64,000 bases of DNA from Elymus sibiricus. Its lineage: Eukaryota; Streptophyta; Magnoliopsida; Poales; Poaceae. Shown in pieces: positions 11,611 to 23,776 of the stretch (positions within the stretch are counted from its first letter, which is position 1; each line of letters begins with the position of its first letter). The stretch spans positions 295,529,705 to 295,593,704 of the forward strand of contig CM077665.1 in NCBI GenBank assembly GCA_039707655.1, read 5' to 3'. A program made the translations under genes and the position numbers. Below the pieces are notes generated by a model. It worked only from the letters and a program-made list of their open reading frames with translations. It was not told the DNA's origin and did no database searches.

Positions 11611-13236
11611 AGACCTCGCTTGCCCTCAAGCGAAAGCCGAGATCGATAAATATGTCCACATGTTTAGAGATAGAGGTGTCGATAAAATAAAATACGGACA
11701 TGGGAGCATCATGATAATCTTTAGAACAGCAATACTTATTGATATATAATTTCTTATACTAGAGTAACAACTCATTCACAAGGTAAAATATGAATCAAGA
11801 ACTCTATTGAGAGCCAACAAACTATGATCTTAGTCATTGAAGCAATTGCAATTTATCATAACATCGGAAAGAGTCAATATAAGAGCTTGTAAAGCAAATC
11901 CACATACTCAATCATCTTTTAGTCTTTCATAATTGCTAACACTCACGCGGTACTTATGAGGTCAAAGCGTCAATTGGACACAGAGAAAGATAGGGGCTTA
12001 TAGTTTTGCCTCCCAACTATTTACCTCAAGGGTAATGCCAACAGAAATAACTCATGATCACCCACATCCGAGTGGATATATGTGTCTAGATCATTCCCCA
12101 ACACATGACGCTTGCCAAGAGAGAAAGGCGAAATAAAGGAAGTGGTGAAGATCACCATGACTCTTGCATAAAGGTAAGTACTAGAAAGTAAAAGTAATAG
12201 ATAGGCCCTTCGCAGAGGGAAGCAGAGGTTGTCATGCGCTTTTTATAGTTGGATGCGCAATCTCTTAATGCAAAAGAACGTCACTTTATATTGCCTCTTG
12301 TGATAAATAACTTTATTATGCAGTCTGTCGCTTTTATTTCTTCCATATCACAAGGTCGTATAAAGTTTATTTTCCTCACACTAATAGATCATACATATTT
12401 AGAGAGCATTTTTTATTGCTTGCACCGATGACAACTTACTTGAAGGATCTTACTCAATCCATAGGTAGGTATGGTGGACTCTCATGGCAAAACTGGTTTA
12501 AGGGTGTTTGGACGCACAAGTAGTATCTCTACTTGGTGCGAAAGTTTTGGCTAGTATGAGGTGGAAGCAAGCGTCACATGTTAGAGGATCCATGACAATA
12601 TAACTTCTATTCGGAAATAAGCAAACATAACTCATTATGTTGTCTTCCTTGTCCAACATCAACTTCTTAGCATATAATATTTTAATGAGTGTCACAATCA
12701 TAAAAGATGTCCAAGATAATATATTTATATGTGAACCTCTCTTTCTTTATTACTTCCTTTTAATTGCAACAATGACCAATCGCTATGTTTGTCAACTCAC
12801 AACAAATTTCAATCTACATACTTCTTATATGTGAAGTCATCACTCCCCATAAGATTATCATATATACTCTTTGCTTTTATTCTATACTTCTTTTTATTTC
12901 TTTTCCTCAAGATCATAGCAAGCAAGCAAAACCCTCAACTCAAAACTACTTTTTACTATATAACTCTCGGACTTACTTACATAGGGGGAATATAAAGCAA
13001 AACTCAAAACTAGATCACACTAAAAAAATTATTCTACTAGATCAAGATGTAACCAAAAAGATTGAACTGAGAAAAGCAATAAAAGTAAAAGATGTGATGG
13101 TGATACGATACCGGGGCACCTTCCCCAAGCTTGGCACAAGCCAAGGGGAGTGCCCATACCCATGTGTTTAGTTGTCTTCCTTCGGAGGTGGTGATGTTGG
13201 AGTTGTTGATGAGGTTGGAAGCTTGTTCAGTTTCCT
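11611..13236 (-). other. Gypsy 2 non-coding 3' spacer
   Basis: About 1.6 kb, AT-rich, between the small accessory ORF and the polypurine tract. I see no conserved protein; short open frames on either strand show no recognisable domain. Long 3' spacers of this kind are usual for large Athila-lineage elements. Confidence 0.6.
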
Positions 13237-13575
13237 CTAAAGCATAAAATTTTGTTCCCTCAGATCGTCAACTTCCTGCTCGAGCTTCAATATCCTTTGA
13301 CATAATTCTTGCTTGCTCTCCTGCAGAAAACGAGAAGGGATAAATAGAACCTTGGGTTTCTTCCTTGTGTTTGGGAGGCTCGATTTCCTGAACTCCACGT
13401 GCACATCTCCTGGTTGAGGCAGGGGGGTCTCCTCTTCATCCGAGCTTTCTTCCTCATACTTGCCTTCTTGTTCCTCCTCCGAGAACAATCCATAAGGATC
13501 TAAGTCCCCATAGAGCTTGGGGTTGGCAAGATAATGCGATACATAGCTCTCCCCATCGGAATCTTGGGACGACAT
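13237..13575 (-). CDS. Small acidic coiled-coil protein in the env position of gypsy 2
   Basis: A 112-residue intact frame starting MSSQDSDGESY. The middle is strongly acidic (EEEQEGKYEEESSDEEE). The last about 30 residues form a heptad-like, Glu/Leu-rich stretch that could be a coiled coil. It lies 3' of integrase, where Athila-lineage elements carry an env-like or extra ORF, but has no signal peptide or membrane segment, so I do not call it an envelope. Function unknown. It is preceded by a GC-rich palindrome and AT-rich sequence resembling part of the LTR promoter. Confidence 0.5.
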   Translation of the reverse strand: MSSQDSDGESYVSHYLANPKLYGDLDPYGLFSEEEQEGKYEEESSDEEETPLPQPGDVHVEFRKSSLPNTRKKPKVLFIPSRFLQESKQELCQRILKLEQEVDDLREQNFML

Positions 13576-13903
13576 ACTGCTCTAAATCTGCTGCAGAAAC
13601 AGCTCAAAACGAAAATAGGAAGCATTGTCGTGATACGAAGGTCCAAACCTTCGGGAGATTATATAATGATTTTTTACCGACCTAAAGGAGTATACCACAA
13701 GAAAACGGAGTCCGGAGGGTGCACGGGGTGGCCACAAGCCACAGGGGCGCGCCCAGGGGGGGTAGGGCGCGCCCCCTGGCTTGTCGCCTCCTCGTGCACT
13801 TTTTGGACTACTTTAAATTTTCCTAATTTATCAAATATTCCAAAACAGGGAAAAATTTCTATTGAAAAAGTTTTGGAGTCGGTTTGCTTACCGTACCACA
13901 TAC
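13576..13903 (-). promoter_or_regulatory. LTR-promoter-like module between gag-pol and the accessory ORF
   Basis: The stretch 13720-13800 has the same GC-rich palindrome (CACAAGCCACAGGGGCGCGCC and its partner CTGGCTTGT) that sits upstream of the TATA region in the gypsy LTRs (about 11265-11325 and 20145-20215). It is followed on one side by an AT-rich ATATTCCAAAA segment also found in the LTR. Toward the ORF a TATA-like CATTATATAATC occurs near 13660. I infer an internal promoter for the accessory ORF; no transcript evidence is available. Confidence 0.4.
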
Positions 13904-16900
13904 CTATTCCTTTTCGGAGTCTGAAACGTTCTGGTAGGTCTCCCTAATGTACTCCTCCGGAGTTATGGTATTGATAATATTGGTTTCAACATTTATGGGA
14001 GTACCTGAGATATAATGTTTGATTCTTTGCCCGTTTACCACCTTCGGATTTGTGCCTTCGGCGTTGTTGATCTTGATGGCACCGGAACGGTACACTTCCT
14101 CGATAATGTAAGGCCCTTCCCATTTAGAGAGAAGTTTTCCTACAAAAAATCTTAAACGAGAATTGTATAGCAAGACATGGTCACCTACATTGAATTCACG
14201 CTTTTGTATCCTTCTATCATGCCATCTCTTAACCTTTTCTTTAAACAACTTGGCATTCTCATAGGCCTGGGTTCTCCATTCATCCAGTGAGCTAATGTCA
14301 AATAACCTCTTCTCACCAGCAAGTTTGAAATCATAGTTGAGCTCTTTGATTGCCCAATAAGCTTTATGTTCTTGTTCTAGAGGTAAGTGACGTGCTTTAC
14401 CATAAACCATTTTATATGGAGACATACCCATAGGGTTTTTGTAAGCAGTTCTATAAGCCCATAATGCATCATCAAGTTTCGTGGACCAATTCTTTCTAGA
14501 TCTATTAACAGTCTTTTGCAAGATCAATTTAATTTCTCTATTGCTTAATTCTACTTGACCAATAGACTGAGGATGATAAGGAGATGCAACTCTATGATTA
14601 ACATCATACTTAGGGTCAGTTCTTTTGCTGGCTTTTTTGAACTTCCAGAATAAGCTGCCTCCTACCCAGCTTATTCTAGAAGCTCAACCAAAATTTTCTT
14701 TTTAGAAGCCTACTAGTCAAGTCTTAACTACTAGGCTTCTAAAAAAATAAATTTGCTTGGGCTTCTAGAATAAGCTGGGTAGAAGGCAGCTTATTCGAGC
14801 TTATTCTAGAAGCCACCAAAAGAACTGACCCTTAGCAAGCAATTTACGGAAGGCACCATGAATAAAGTGTGAACCACCATCAGTCATTAAATATCTAGGG
14901 ACTCTAAATCTAGGGAAAATAACTTCTTTAAGCATTTTAATAGAAGTGTTATGATCAGCACTACTAGTTGGAATAGCTTCTACCCACTTAGTAACATAAT
15001 CAACAGCAACTAGAATATGAGTATACCCGTTAGACTTTGGAAAAGGTCCCATATAATCAAAACCCCAAACATCAAATGGTTCAATAACAAGTGAGTAATT
15101 CATAGGCATTTCCTGACGTCTACTAATATTACCAATTCTTTGACATTCATCACAAGACAAGACAAAATTACGAGCATCCTTGAAGAGAGTAGGCCAATAA
15201 AAACCAGATTGTAATACCTTGTGTGCAGTTCCATCTCCAGCGTGGTGTCCTCCGTAGGCCTCGGAGTGACACTTGTGTAGGATCTGTTCCTGTTCATGCT
15301 CAGGTACACAACGTCTAATAACACCATCTACTCCTTTATAAAGGTGTGGATCATCCCAAAAGTAATGTCTTAAATCATAGAAGAACTTTTTGTTTTCTTG
15401 ATATGTGAAACTAGGTGGTATAAATTTAGCAACAATGTAATTAGCGTAATCAGCATACCATGGAGCATTACGTGAAGCATTTATGACAGCTAATTGTTCA
15501 TCAGGAAAGCTATCATCAATAGGTAGTGGGTCATAAAGAACATTTTCTAACCTAGACAAGTTGTCTACTACGGGGTTCTCAGCACCCTTTCTATCAATAA
15601 TATGCAAATCAAATTCTTGTAGCAGAAGAACCCATCTAATAAGTCTAGGTTTAGCATCTTTCTTTTCCATAAGATATTTAATGGCAGCATGATCAGTGTG
15701 AACAGTTACTTTGGAATCAACAATATAAGGTCTGAACTTATCACAAGCAAACACAACTGCTAAAAATTCCTTTTCAGTGGTAGCATAGTTTCTTTGAGGA
15801 CTGTCTAGAGTTTTACTAGCATAATGGATAACATTTAATTTCTTATCAACTCTTTGTCCTAGAACAGCACCAACGGCATAATCACTAGCATCACACATAA
15901 TTTCAAAGGGTAGGTTCCAATCAGGTGGTTGAACAACAGGTGCAGTGATCAAGGCTCTCTTAAGAATTTCAAATGCTTCTACACAATCATCATCAAAAAC
16001 GAATGGAACATCTTTTTGCAAAAGATTAGTGAGAGGCCTAGAAATCTTAGAGAAGTCTTTAATAAACCTCCTATAGAAACCAGCATGACCAAGGAAACTT
16101 CTTATACCTTTGATATCCGTAGGACACGGCATTTTTTCAATAGCATCAACTTTAGCTTTATCAACTTCAATACCTCTTTCGGAGATTTTGTGTCCCAAGA
16201 CAATGCCCTCATTAACCATAAAGTGGCACTTCTCCCAATTCAAGACAAGATTAGTTTCTTCACATCTCTGCAAAACTCGATCAAGTTTGCTCAAGCAATC
16301 ATCAAAAGAAGTTCCGTAAACGGAGAAATCATCCATGAAAACCTCAACAATCTTTTCACAAAAGTCAGAGAATATAGCCATCATACATCTTTGAAAGGTA
16401 GCAGGTGCATTGCATAAACCAAAAGGCATACGTCTATAAGCAAAGGTACCGAAAGGACAAGTAAAAGTGGTCTTCTCTTGGTCCTCTTTTGACACGGGTA
16501 TTTGAGAGAAACCAGAATAACCATCTAGAAAGCAAAAGTGTATGTGTTTGGATAGTCTTTCTAGAATTTGATTAGTAAAAGGTAGAGGGTAATGATCTTT
16601 TCTAGTAGCTTTATTTAATTTCCTGAAATCAATTACCATTCTATATCCTGTAACAATTCTTTGCGGGATCAATTCATTTTTATCATTAGGAACAACAGTA
16701 ATACCTCCCTTCTTAGGGACACAATGAACGGGACTAACCCATCTACTATCAGCAATAGGATAAATTATACCTGCCTCCATAAGCTTTAATATTTCATTTC
16801 TTACCACTTCTTTCATTTTAGGATTTAACCGTCGTTGGTGATCAACAACTGGTTTAGCATCAGGCTCCATATTAATTTTATGCTGACATAGAGTGGGGCT

Positions 16901-18859
16901 AATGCCCTTAAGATCATCAAGAGTATATCCAATAGCAGCGCGGTGCTTCCTCAGAGTTTTCAATAATCTCTTTTCTTCATGCTCTAAAAGGTTAGCACTA
17001 ATAATAATAGGATATATCTTCTTTTCATCAAGATAGGCATATTTCAAAGTATCCGGTAATTGTTTAAGCTCAAACACGGGATCACCCTTGGGTGGAGGAG
17101 GATCCCCAAGTATTTCAACAGGAAAATTATGTTTCAAAATAGGGTGCTGATCAAAGAAAATCTTATCTATTTCATTCCTTTCATTCATATGCATATCGTT
17201 TTCATGATCTAGCAAATATTGTTCTAAAGGATCAGTAGGAGGCACAACAATAGAAGCAAGACCAATAATTTCATCATTACTAGGCAATTCTTTATCATGG
17301 GGTTGTCTATGAAATTTAGAGAAATTAAACTCATGAGACACATCCCCAAAACTTACAGTAACAGTTTCTTTCTCACAATCTATCTTAGCATTAACAGTAT
17401 TCAAGAAAGGTCTACCAAATATAATGGGACAAAAATCATCTTGTGGGGAACCAAGAACAAGAAAATCAGTAGGATATTTTACTTTCCCACACAAAACTTC
17501 AACATCTCTAACAATCCCAACTAGTGCTATAGTATCTCTATTAGCAAGCTTAATGGTAACATCAATTTCTTCTCATTCAGCTGGTGCAATATCATTCATA
17601 ATTTCCTGATATAAGGTAAAGGGAATTGCATTCACACTAGCACCCACATCACATAAGCCATGATAACAATGATCTCCTATTTTAACAGAAACAATAGGCA
17701 TGCCAACAATAGGTCTATGTTTATCTTTAGTATCAGGTCTAGCAATTCTAGCAGCTTCATCACAGAAATGAATAACATGCCCATCAATATTATCAACCGA
17801 GAGATCTTTAACCATAGCAATACTAGGTTCAACTTTGATTTGTTCAGGGGGTGTAGGTGTTCTAGTATAACTCTTACGAACCATAGTTGAAGCTTTAGCA
17901 TGTTCCTTTATTCTAATAGGAAAAGGTGGTTTCTCAATATAAGCAGCTGGAATAACAGGATCAACATTATAAATAATAGTTTCTTCTTCAACTTTAATAG
18001 GTTCAACTACTTTCACTTCAATGGGAGGATGATATTTAAACCACTTCTCCTTAGGGAGATCAACATGAGCAGCAAAAGATTCACAGAAAGAAGCTGCTAT
18101 CTCAGAGTCAAGTCCATATTTAGTGCTAAATTCACGAAAAGCACCGGTGTCTATAAAGGATTTAACACAATCAAACTTAAGGTTTATACCTGACTCCTTA
18201 CCTTCGTCGAGTTCCCAGTCTTTAGAGTTGCGTTTAATTCTTTCCAATAAGTCCCATTTGAATTCAATATCTTTCTTCATAAAGGAACCAGTACAAGAAG
18301 TATAGAGCATGGATTGATCATTACGAGAAAGCCGGGCATAAAAATTCTGAATAATAATTTCTCTTGGGAGCTCATGATTGGGGCATGAATATAACATTGA
18401 CTTAAGCCTCCCCCAAGCTTGAGCGATACTTTCTCCTTCACGAGGCCAAAAATTATAAATATAATTCTGATCACGATGAACCAGATGCATAGGATAAAAC
18501 TTCTGATGAAATTCCAATTTCAATCGGTTGTAGTTCCATGATCCAACATCATCACATAGCCTATACCATGTCAATGCCTTATCCTTCAAAGATAAAGGAA
18601 AGACCTTCTTCTTGACATCATCCTCGGGCAAACCTGCAAGCTTAAATAATTCACAAACTTCATCCACATAGATTAGATGCAAATCAGGATGTAGTGTTCC
18701 ATCTCCTTCATAAGGATTAGCTAGCAGTTTCTCTATCATACCCGAAAGAATTTCATAATAAATATTTTCAGTAGGTTCAGTAGGTTAGGGAGCAACTCTT
18801 TGTGCTTCTGGTCGAGGTGAAGATACCCCGAACAAGCCCCTCAAAGGATTATTTTCCAT
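13904..18859 (-). pseudogene. Gypsy 2 gag-pol polyprotein (two nonsense codons and a MITE)
   Basis: One reading frame runs from the ATG at 18857-18859 to the stop at 13904. Without the MITE it would be about 1577 residues, with domains in order: gag (block ALTWYRLCDD, residue about 98), aspartic protease (CDVGAS, about 404), reverse transcriptase (FMDD, about 842), RNase H, integrase zinc region (HHAGD...CDECQ) and D-D-E core ([22 protein letters not shown]), ending in a C-terminal domain without a chromodomain. No CCHC knuckle is seen in gag. Defects: TAA at codon 25 (18785-18787; gypsy 1 has Gln), TGA at 17573-17575 after the protease, and the MITE at 14613-14831. Confidence 0.93.
14613..14831. 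mobile_element. PIF/Harbinger-type (Tourist-like) MITE in integrase
   Basis: 219 bases with 3 bp target duplication TTA (14610-14612 and 14832-14834) and terminal inverted repeats GGGTCAGTTCTTTTG. Most of the element is self-complementary (AGCTTATTCTAGAAGC motifs on both sides). The uninterrupted target is visible in gypsy 1 near 2225. Insert plus duplication is 222 bases, so the gag-pol frame is kept, but the element supplies a TAA stop at 14801-14803. Confidence 0.9.
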
Positions 18860-18936
18860 AGTAACAAGTGACAGTAAATTTTAGCACACTATATAAATTT
18901 TTCCTTACCAAATTCCACTCACCAAAGGCGCTTCAC

Positions 18937-18954
18937 TCCCCGGCAACGGCGCCA
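18937..18954 (-). other. Primer-binding site, tRNA-Asp type (gypsy 2)
   Basis: Minus strand TGGCGCCGTTGCCGGGGA, identical to that of gypsy 1, located 11 bases from the LTR end at 18966. Confidence 0.87.
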
Positions 18955-18965
18955 GAAAAGAGTCT

Positions 18966-20488
18966 TGATGACCCAAAAGTATAGGGGATCTATCGTAGTC
19001 CTTTAGATAAGTAAGAGTGTCGAACCCAACGAGGAGCAGAAGGAAATGACAAGCGGTTTTTAGTAAGGTATTCTCTGCAAGCACTGAAATTATCGGTAAC
19101 AGATAGTTTTGTGATAAGATAATTCATAACAGGTAACAAGTAACAAATGTAGCAAAGGTGCAGCAAGGTGGCCCAATCCTTTTTGTAGCAAAGGACAAGC
19201 CTGGACAAACTCTTATATAAAGCAAAGCGCTCCCGAGGACACATGGGAATTTCTGTCAAGCTAGTTTTCATCATGCTCATACGATTCGCGTTCATTACTT
19301 TGATAATTTGATATGTGGGTGGACCGGTGCTTGGGTACTGCCCTTACTTGGACAAGCCTCCCACTTATGATTAACCTCTCTCGCAAGCATCTGCAACTAC
19401 GAAAAAGGAATTAAGATAAATCTAACCATAGCATGAAACATATGGATCCAAATCAGCCCCTTACGAAGCAACGCATAAACTAGGGTTTAAGCTTCTGTCA
19501 CCCTAGCAACCCATCATCTACTTATTACTTCCCAATGCCTTCCCTAGGCCCAAATAATGGTGAAGTGTCATGTAGTCGACGTTCACATAACACCACTAGA
19601 GGAGAGACAACATACATCTCATCAAAATATCGAACGAATACCAAATTCACATGATTACTTATAACAAGACTTATCCCATGTCCTCAGGAACAAACGTAAC
19701 TACTCACAAAGCATATTCATGTTCATAATCAGAGGAGTATTAATTATCATTAAGGATCTGAACATATGATCTTCCACCAAGTAAACCAACTAGCATCAAC
19801 TACAAGGAGTAATCAACACTACTAGCAACCCACATGTACCAATCTGAGGTTTTGAGACAAAGATCGGATACAAGAGATGAACTAGGGTTTGGAGAGGAGA
19901 TGGTGCTGGTGAAGATGTTGATGGAGATTGACCCCCTCTCGATGAGAGGATCGTTGGTGATGACGATGGCTTCAATTTCCCCCTCCGGGAGGGAAGTTTC
20001 CCTGGCAGAACAGCTCCGCCGGAGCCCTAGATTGGTTCTGCCCGGGTTCCGCCTCGAGACGGCGGCGCTTCGTCCCGAAAGCTCTCTTCTGATTTTTTCC
20101 AGGTCAAAACCCTTCATATAGCAGAAGATGGGCACCGGAGGCCTGCCAGGGGGCCCACAAGCCACAGGGGCACGCCCAGGGGGGTAGGGCGCGCCCCCTG
20201 GCTTGTGACCTCCTGGTGGGTCCCCTCTGGTATTTCTTTCGCCCAATATTTTTTATATATTCCAAAATAATTCTCCATAACTTTTCAGGACTTTTGGAGT
20301 TGTGCAGAATAGGTCTCTCATATTTTCTCCTTTTCCAGTCCAGAATTCCAGCTGCCGGCATTCTCCCTCTTCATGTAAACCTTGTAAAATAAGAGAGAAA
20401 AGGCATAAGTATTGTACCATAATATGTAATAACAGCCCATAATGCAATAAATATCAATATAAAAGCATGATGCAAAATGGACGTATCA
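18966..20488 (-). repeat. Gypsy 2 5' LTR
   Basis: 1523 bases, TGATACGTCC...GGGTCATCA on the minus strand. It contains the GC-rich GGCGCGCC palindrome near 20145-20215 and a TATA-like CTATATGAAG on the minus strand near 20113-20122. The outer end abuts target duplication CACCA at 20489-20493. Confidence 0.93.
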
Positions 20489-20493
20489 CACCA

Positions 20494-21345
20494 CTAAGGG
20501 AATCACAACATTGATATCATCAAAATATCGAACACATATCAAATTCACATGATTACTTGCAACATGACTTCTCCCATGACCTCAAGAACAAAGGTAACTA
20601 CTCACAAATGATATTCATGCTCAAGATCAAAGGGGTATTAAATAGCATAATGGATCTGAACATATAATATTCCACCAAATAAACCGTATAGTAATCAACT
20701 ACGAGATGTAATCCACACTACTAGTCACCCACAGGTACCAATCTGAGGTTCCGGTACAAAGATTGAACACAAGAGATGAACTAGGGTTTGAGAGGAGATG
20801 GTGTTGTTGATGATGTTGATGAAGATTGGCCTCCCAATGATGAGAGGGTTGTTGGTGATGACGATGGTTTTGATTTCCCCCTCCGGGAGGGAAGTTCCCC
20901 CGGCGGAATCGCTCCGCCGGAGGGCAAAAGTGCTCCTGCCCAAGTTCCGCCTCGAGACGGCGGCGTTCCGTCCCGAAAGTCCCCTCTTTATTTTTTTCTA
21001 GGTGAAAAGACCTTAAGTACCAGAAGATGGGCACCAAAGGTGGGCCGGGCTGGCCACAACCCACCAGGGCATGGGTGGCCCACCTCCGGTAGTTATTTGC
21101 TCTAGTATTTTTTATATATTCCAAAATAATTCTCCATGAAGTTTCAGCTTATTTGGAGATGTGCAGAATAGGTGTCTCTGATATGCTTTTTCAGGTGCAG
21201 AATTCCAGCTGCCGGCATTCTCCCTCTTTGTGTAAACCTTGCATATTATGAGAGAAAAGACATTAGAATTACTCCATAAAGCATTATTATGCATAAAAAC
21301 ATTATAAATAACATTAGGAAATCAGGGTGCAAAATGGACGTATCA
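20494..21345 (-). repeat. Gypsy 1 5' LTR, outer part
   Basis: Continues the LTR broken at 9669; its outer end, TGATACGTCCATTTTGC on the minus strand, is at 21345. The two parts together give about 1.48 kb, close to the gypsy 2 LTR length. Confidence 0.9.
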
Positions 21346-22830
21346 TATAACATCTATGAACCTCATACCCATATCCTCGATACATTATGTATCACATTTC
21401 ATGATAGCCCCTTCGTAAAGGGATCTGCCAGGTTTTTGTTTTTTAATATACGCAACAATTATTACTCTAGAGTTTCTTAACTTCCTAACAAACTTCAAAC
21501 ATCTCTTCACATACCTTGATGACTTAGCATTATCCTTTGAATTTTTCACTTTAGCAATAATTGTTTGGTTGTCACAATTCATAAGAGTAGCCGTTACAGG
21601 TTTTTCAAACCACAGGCAAGTCCGTCAAGAGTCCACATAGTCATTCTGTCTCAGTAGTGGTTGTGTCTAAAGCAGTAAGTTTTGCTTTCATTGTTGACCT
21701 CGTCAATATGGTATGTTTACAATACCTCCATGAAACTGACCACCCCCATGAGTAAATACATACCCTCTTGTGGTGTGGAGCACACCAATATTATATTTCC
21801 AGTTTGAATCATTATATCCTACTAGCACCACAGGGTTCCCTAAATAGTGAATTCAATAACTCATAGTACCTGTAAGATATCGCAAGACCCTTTCTAGTGC
21901 ATGCCAATGAGAATCATTCGGGTTGGACATGAACCTACTCAGTTTGCCCACAGCAAAAGAAATGTTTGGCCTTGTTGCGCTAGCTAAGTACATGGGTGAA
22001 GACAATATGAGAGTATCTGAATTGATCTTCCGTTTCTTCTTTATTCTTTCTAAGTGTCACACTAAGATCATAAGGTTATGGGGGAAGGCTTTCTATCCAT
22101 AAAGCCAAACCGGCTCAGTACCTTCTTAACATAGTGAGATTGCATTAGAGTAATCTCGCTCTCATCCCGAATCAGTTTGATATTTAGAATCACATAATCT
22201 TCTCCCATATTTTTCATATAAAGCTCTTTGATAGAAAAGACTTGACCTCATTGATCGCATCAATGTTTGTATCAATTATCAGCATGCCATCCACATACTA
22301 ACATAATATAACACCATCATCACCACCATGACGATAGTAAACACACCTATGAGCCTCATTAATGGCAAAGTGTGCAAAAATCATAGTTATGACAAACTTC
22401 TCATGCCATCGCTTAGGTGGCCATTTCATACCATACCTAGACTAAAAATTTGCACACCTTTCTCCCTTAACCCTTCCCCACAAACCCATGAGGCTGATCC
22501 ATATAGATTTCCACTTCCAACTCTCCATTTAGCAAAGTTGTCGTTACGTCCATTTGATGAATGATAAGACTATAAGAGGTAGCCACGGAAAGCAGCACCC
22601 AAATGGTGGTCAATCCCGCGACGGATGAATAGGTGTCAAAGTAATATTCGCCTTATTTTTAAGTGTAGCACTTAGACACAAGTCGCGCCTTGTACTTCTC
22701 AATAGTACCATCAGGCCTTAGTTTGTTTTTGAACACCCACTTACAGCCCACAGGTTTACAACCAAGGAGTCGTTGAGTTAGCTCCCAATGTCCATTAGAA
22801 AGAACTGAGTCCATCTCATTATGGACATCC
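21346..22830 (-). pseudogene. Copia pol remnant: reverse transcriptase and RNase H
   Basis: Minus-strand frames carry RT motifs of Ty1/copia elements (GCKWVFKNKLRPDGTIEKYK near 22700) and the RNase H tail (DNAKSSRYVKR near 21510). The YVDD catalytic motif reads YVDG near 22288, losing one catalytic aspartate. There are frequent stops and frameshifts, so it is dead. Gypsy 1 interrupts it at 21345 and an Angela-like solo LTR at 22831. Confidence 0.85.
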
Positions 22831-22965
22831 TGTTGGAAATATGCCCTAGAGGCAATAATAAAGTGGTTATTATCATATTTCCTTGTCCATGATAATCGTT
22901 TATTATCCATGCTAGAATTGTATTGACCGGAAACTCACATACATGTGTGGATACATAGACAACAC

Positions 22966-23776
22966 TAGGCCTGGACACGGTCCGGTCCGGTCCCGGTCTG
23001 GTCTGGCGTTTGGACTGGCCGCCGGCGGTCCGGTCCGGACCGGACCGAGCTGGCCAGCGGTCTACTTTATCAGGACCGGACCGAATAGCAGCCGGCTCGG
23101 TCAAGCTTTTTTGGACCGTGGGGACCGAATCCACTTCTTCTTCCAGCTCGGGAACATGCTCAGCAGCTTATCCCTGTGGTCAGCTGCATGAGGTTGCTGG
23201 CGAGATCGGCGCAAAAATGGAATCGCGAGTGGACAGTGATCGCCGGAGACACGACCGGAGGGGAGGGAGAAAAACACAGAAGTTTTTCCAGTGCTCGAAC
23301 ACCTTGTCGCGCGAACGGCTTTTCTGTTTTTCACCTGGTCGAGAACTCCAGAGCGGCTGCGGTGCACACACTATAGCGACGGCGAGCAGCGGCAAGCTTG
23401 GAGACACGGTGGTTCACCCAAGGGCTGCCGGTGGCCGTGAAGACGAGGAACAGCGGCGGGCACTGCTTCTGCATGTGCTGGTGCATGCGTGCGGCGGCGA
23501 GCAGAGGAGATGGCGGCGAACAGAGGAGACGACGACGAGCAGAGGAGACAGTGGCGAGCAGAGGAAACGACGGCGCGAGCAGAGGAGACGGCGGCGAGCA
23601 GAGGAGACCTCAGTCCTGCGAGCGGTCCCGGTTAAAGACCGAACCGGACCGACGAAGTGGCGGGCCAAAATCTACAGCCCGGACCGGCTGGATTTTCTAC
23701 CGGGCCAGGACCGAGCCAGCTCGGACCGAGCAGGCCACGAGCGGGCCACGAAGCCCGCTCGCCACGTCTAGGCTGA
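22966..23776. mobile_element. Non-autonomous hAT element in the copia LTR
   Basis: Perfect 8 bp target duplication GACAACAC (22958-22965, 23777-23784). Ends TAGGCCTGGACACGG and CCACGTCTAGGCTGA are imperfect inverted repeats. Both subterminal regions are rich in GGTCCGG/CCGGACC motifs. No transposase is found. A minisatellite with unit about GGCGAGCAGAGGAGAC lies at 23494-23608. The long open frame across it (23010-23771) comes from GC-rich low-complexity sequence and is not convincing as a gene. Confidence 0.85.
23494..23608. repeat. Minisatellite GGCGAGCAGAGGAGAC, about six units
   Basis: Tandem purine-rich units of 15-18 bases, differing by one to three bases, within the hAT element. Confidence 0.8.

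Larger units (their letters stand above)
9670..20488 (-). mobile_element. Gypsy 2: complete Ty3/gypsy retrotransposon (Sabrina-like)
   Basis: A full element of about 10.8 kb with LTRs at 9670-11596 (3') and 18966-20488 (5'), a perfect 5 bp target duplication CACCA (9665-9669, 20489-20493), a tRNA-Asp PBS, a polypurine tract, one gag-pol frame and a small downstream ORF. LTRs start TGATACGTCCATTTTGC and end GGGTCATCA. The 404 base length difference between LTRs is explained by a 414 bp hAT MITE plus its 8 bp duplication in the 3' LTR, offset by a short deletion near 11290. Otherwise the LTRs are very similar (five differences in the first about 170 aligned bases), so the insertion is fairly recent. 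Two nonsense codons and a MITE disable gag-pol. Confidence 0.93.
2188..21345 (-). mobile_element. Gypsy element 1 (minus strand, degenerate, host of three nested insertions)
   Basis: A Ty3/gypsy element with gag, protease, RT, RNase H and part of integrase, a primer-binding site and a 5' LTR. It is interrupted at 5516-8209 (solo LTR, target duplication AGTGC) and at 9670-20488 (gypsy 2, target duplication CACCA), and is cut in integrase by the LTR ending at 2187. Its 5' LTR is in two parts, 9044-9669 and 20494-21345. It has no chromodomain-like C-terminus in view, and gypsy 2 of the same family lacks one, so a non-chromovirus, probably the Athila-lineage group containing Sabrina, is likely. 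It is itself inserted at 21345 in an older copia element. Confidence 0.85.

Noticed and set aside
23010..23771. Open frame of 253 codons in the hAT element
   Set aside because: GC-rich low-complexity sequence with a minisatellite, ends at the transposon border, no domain.
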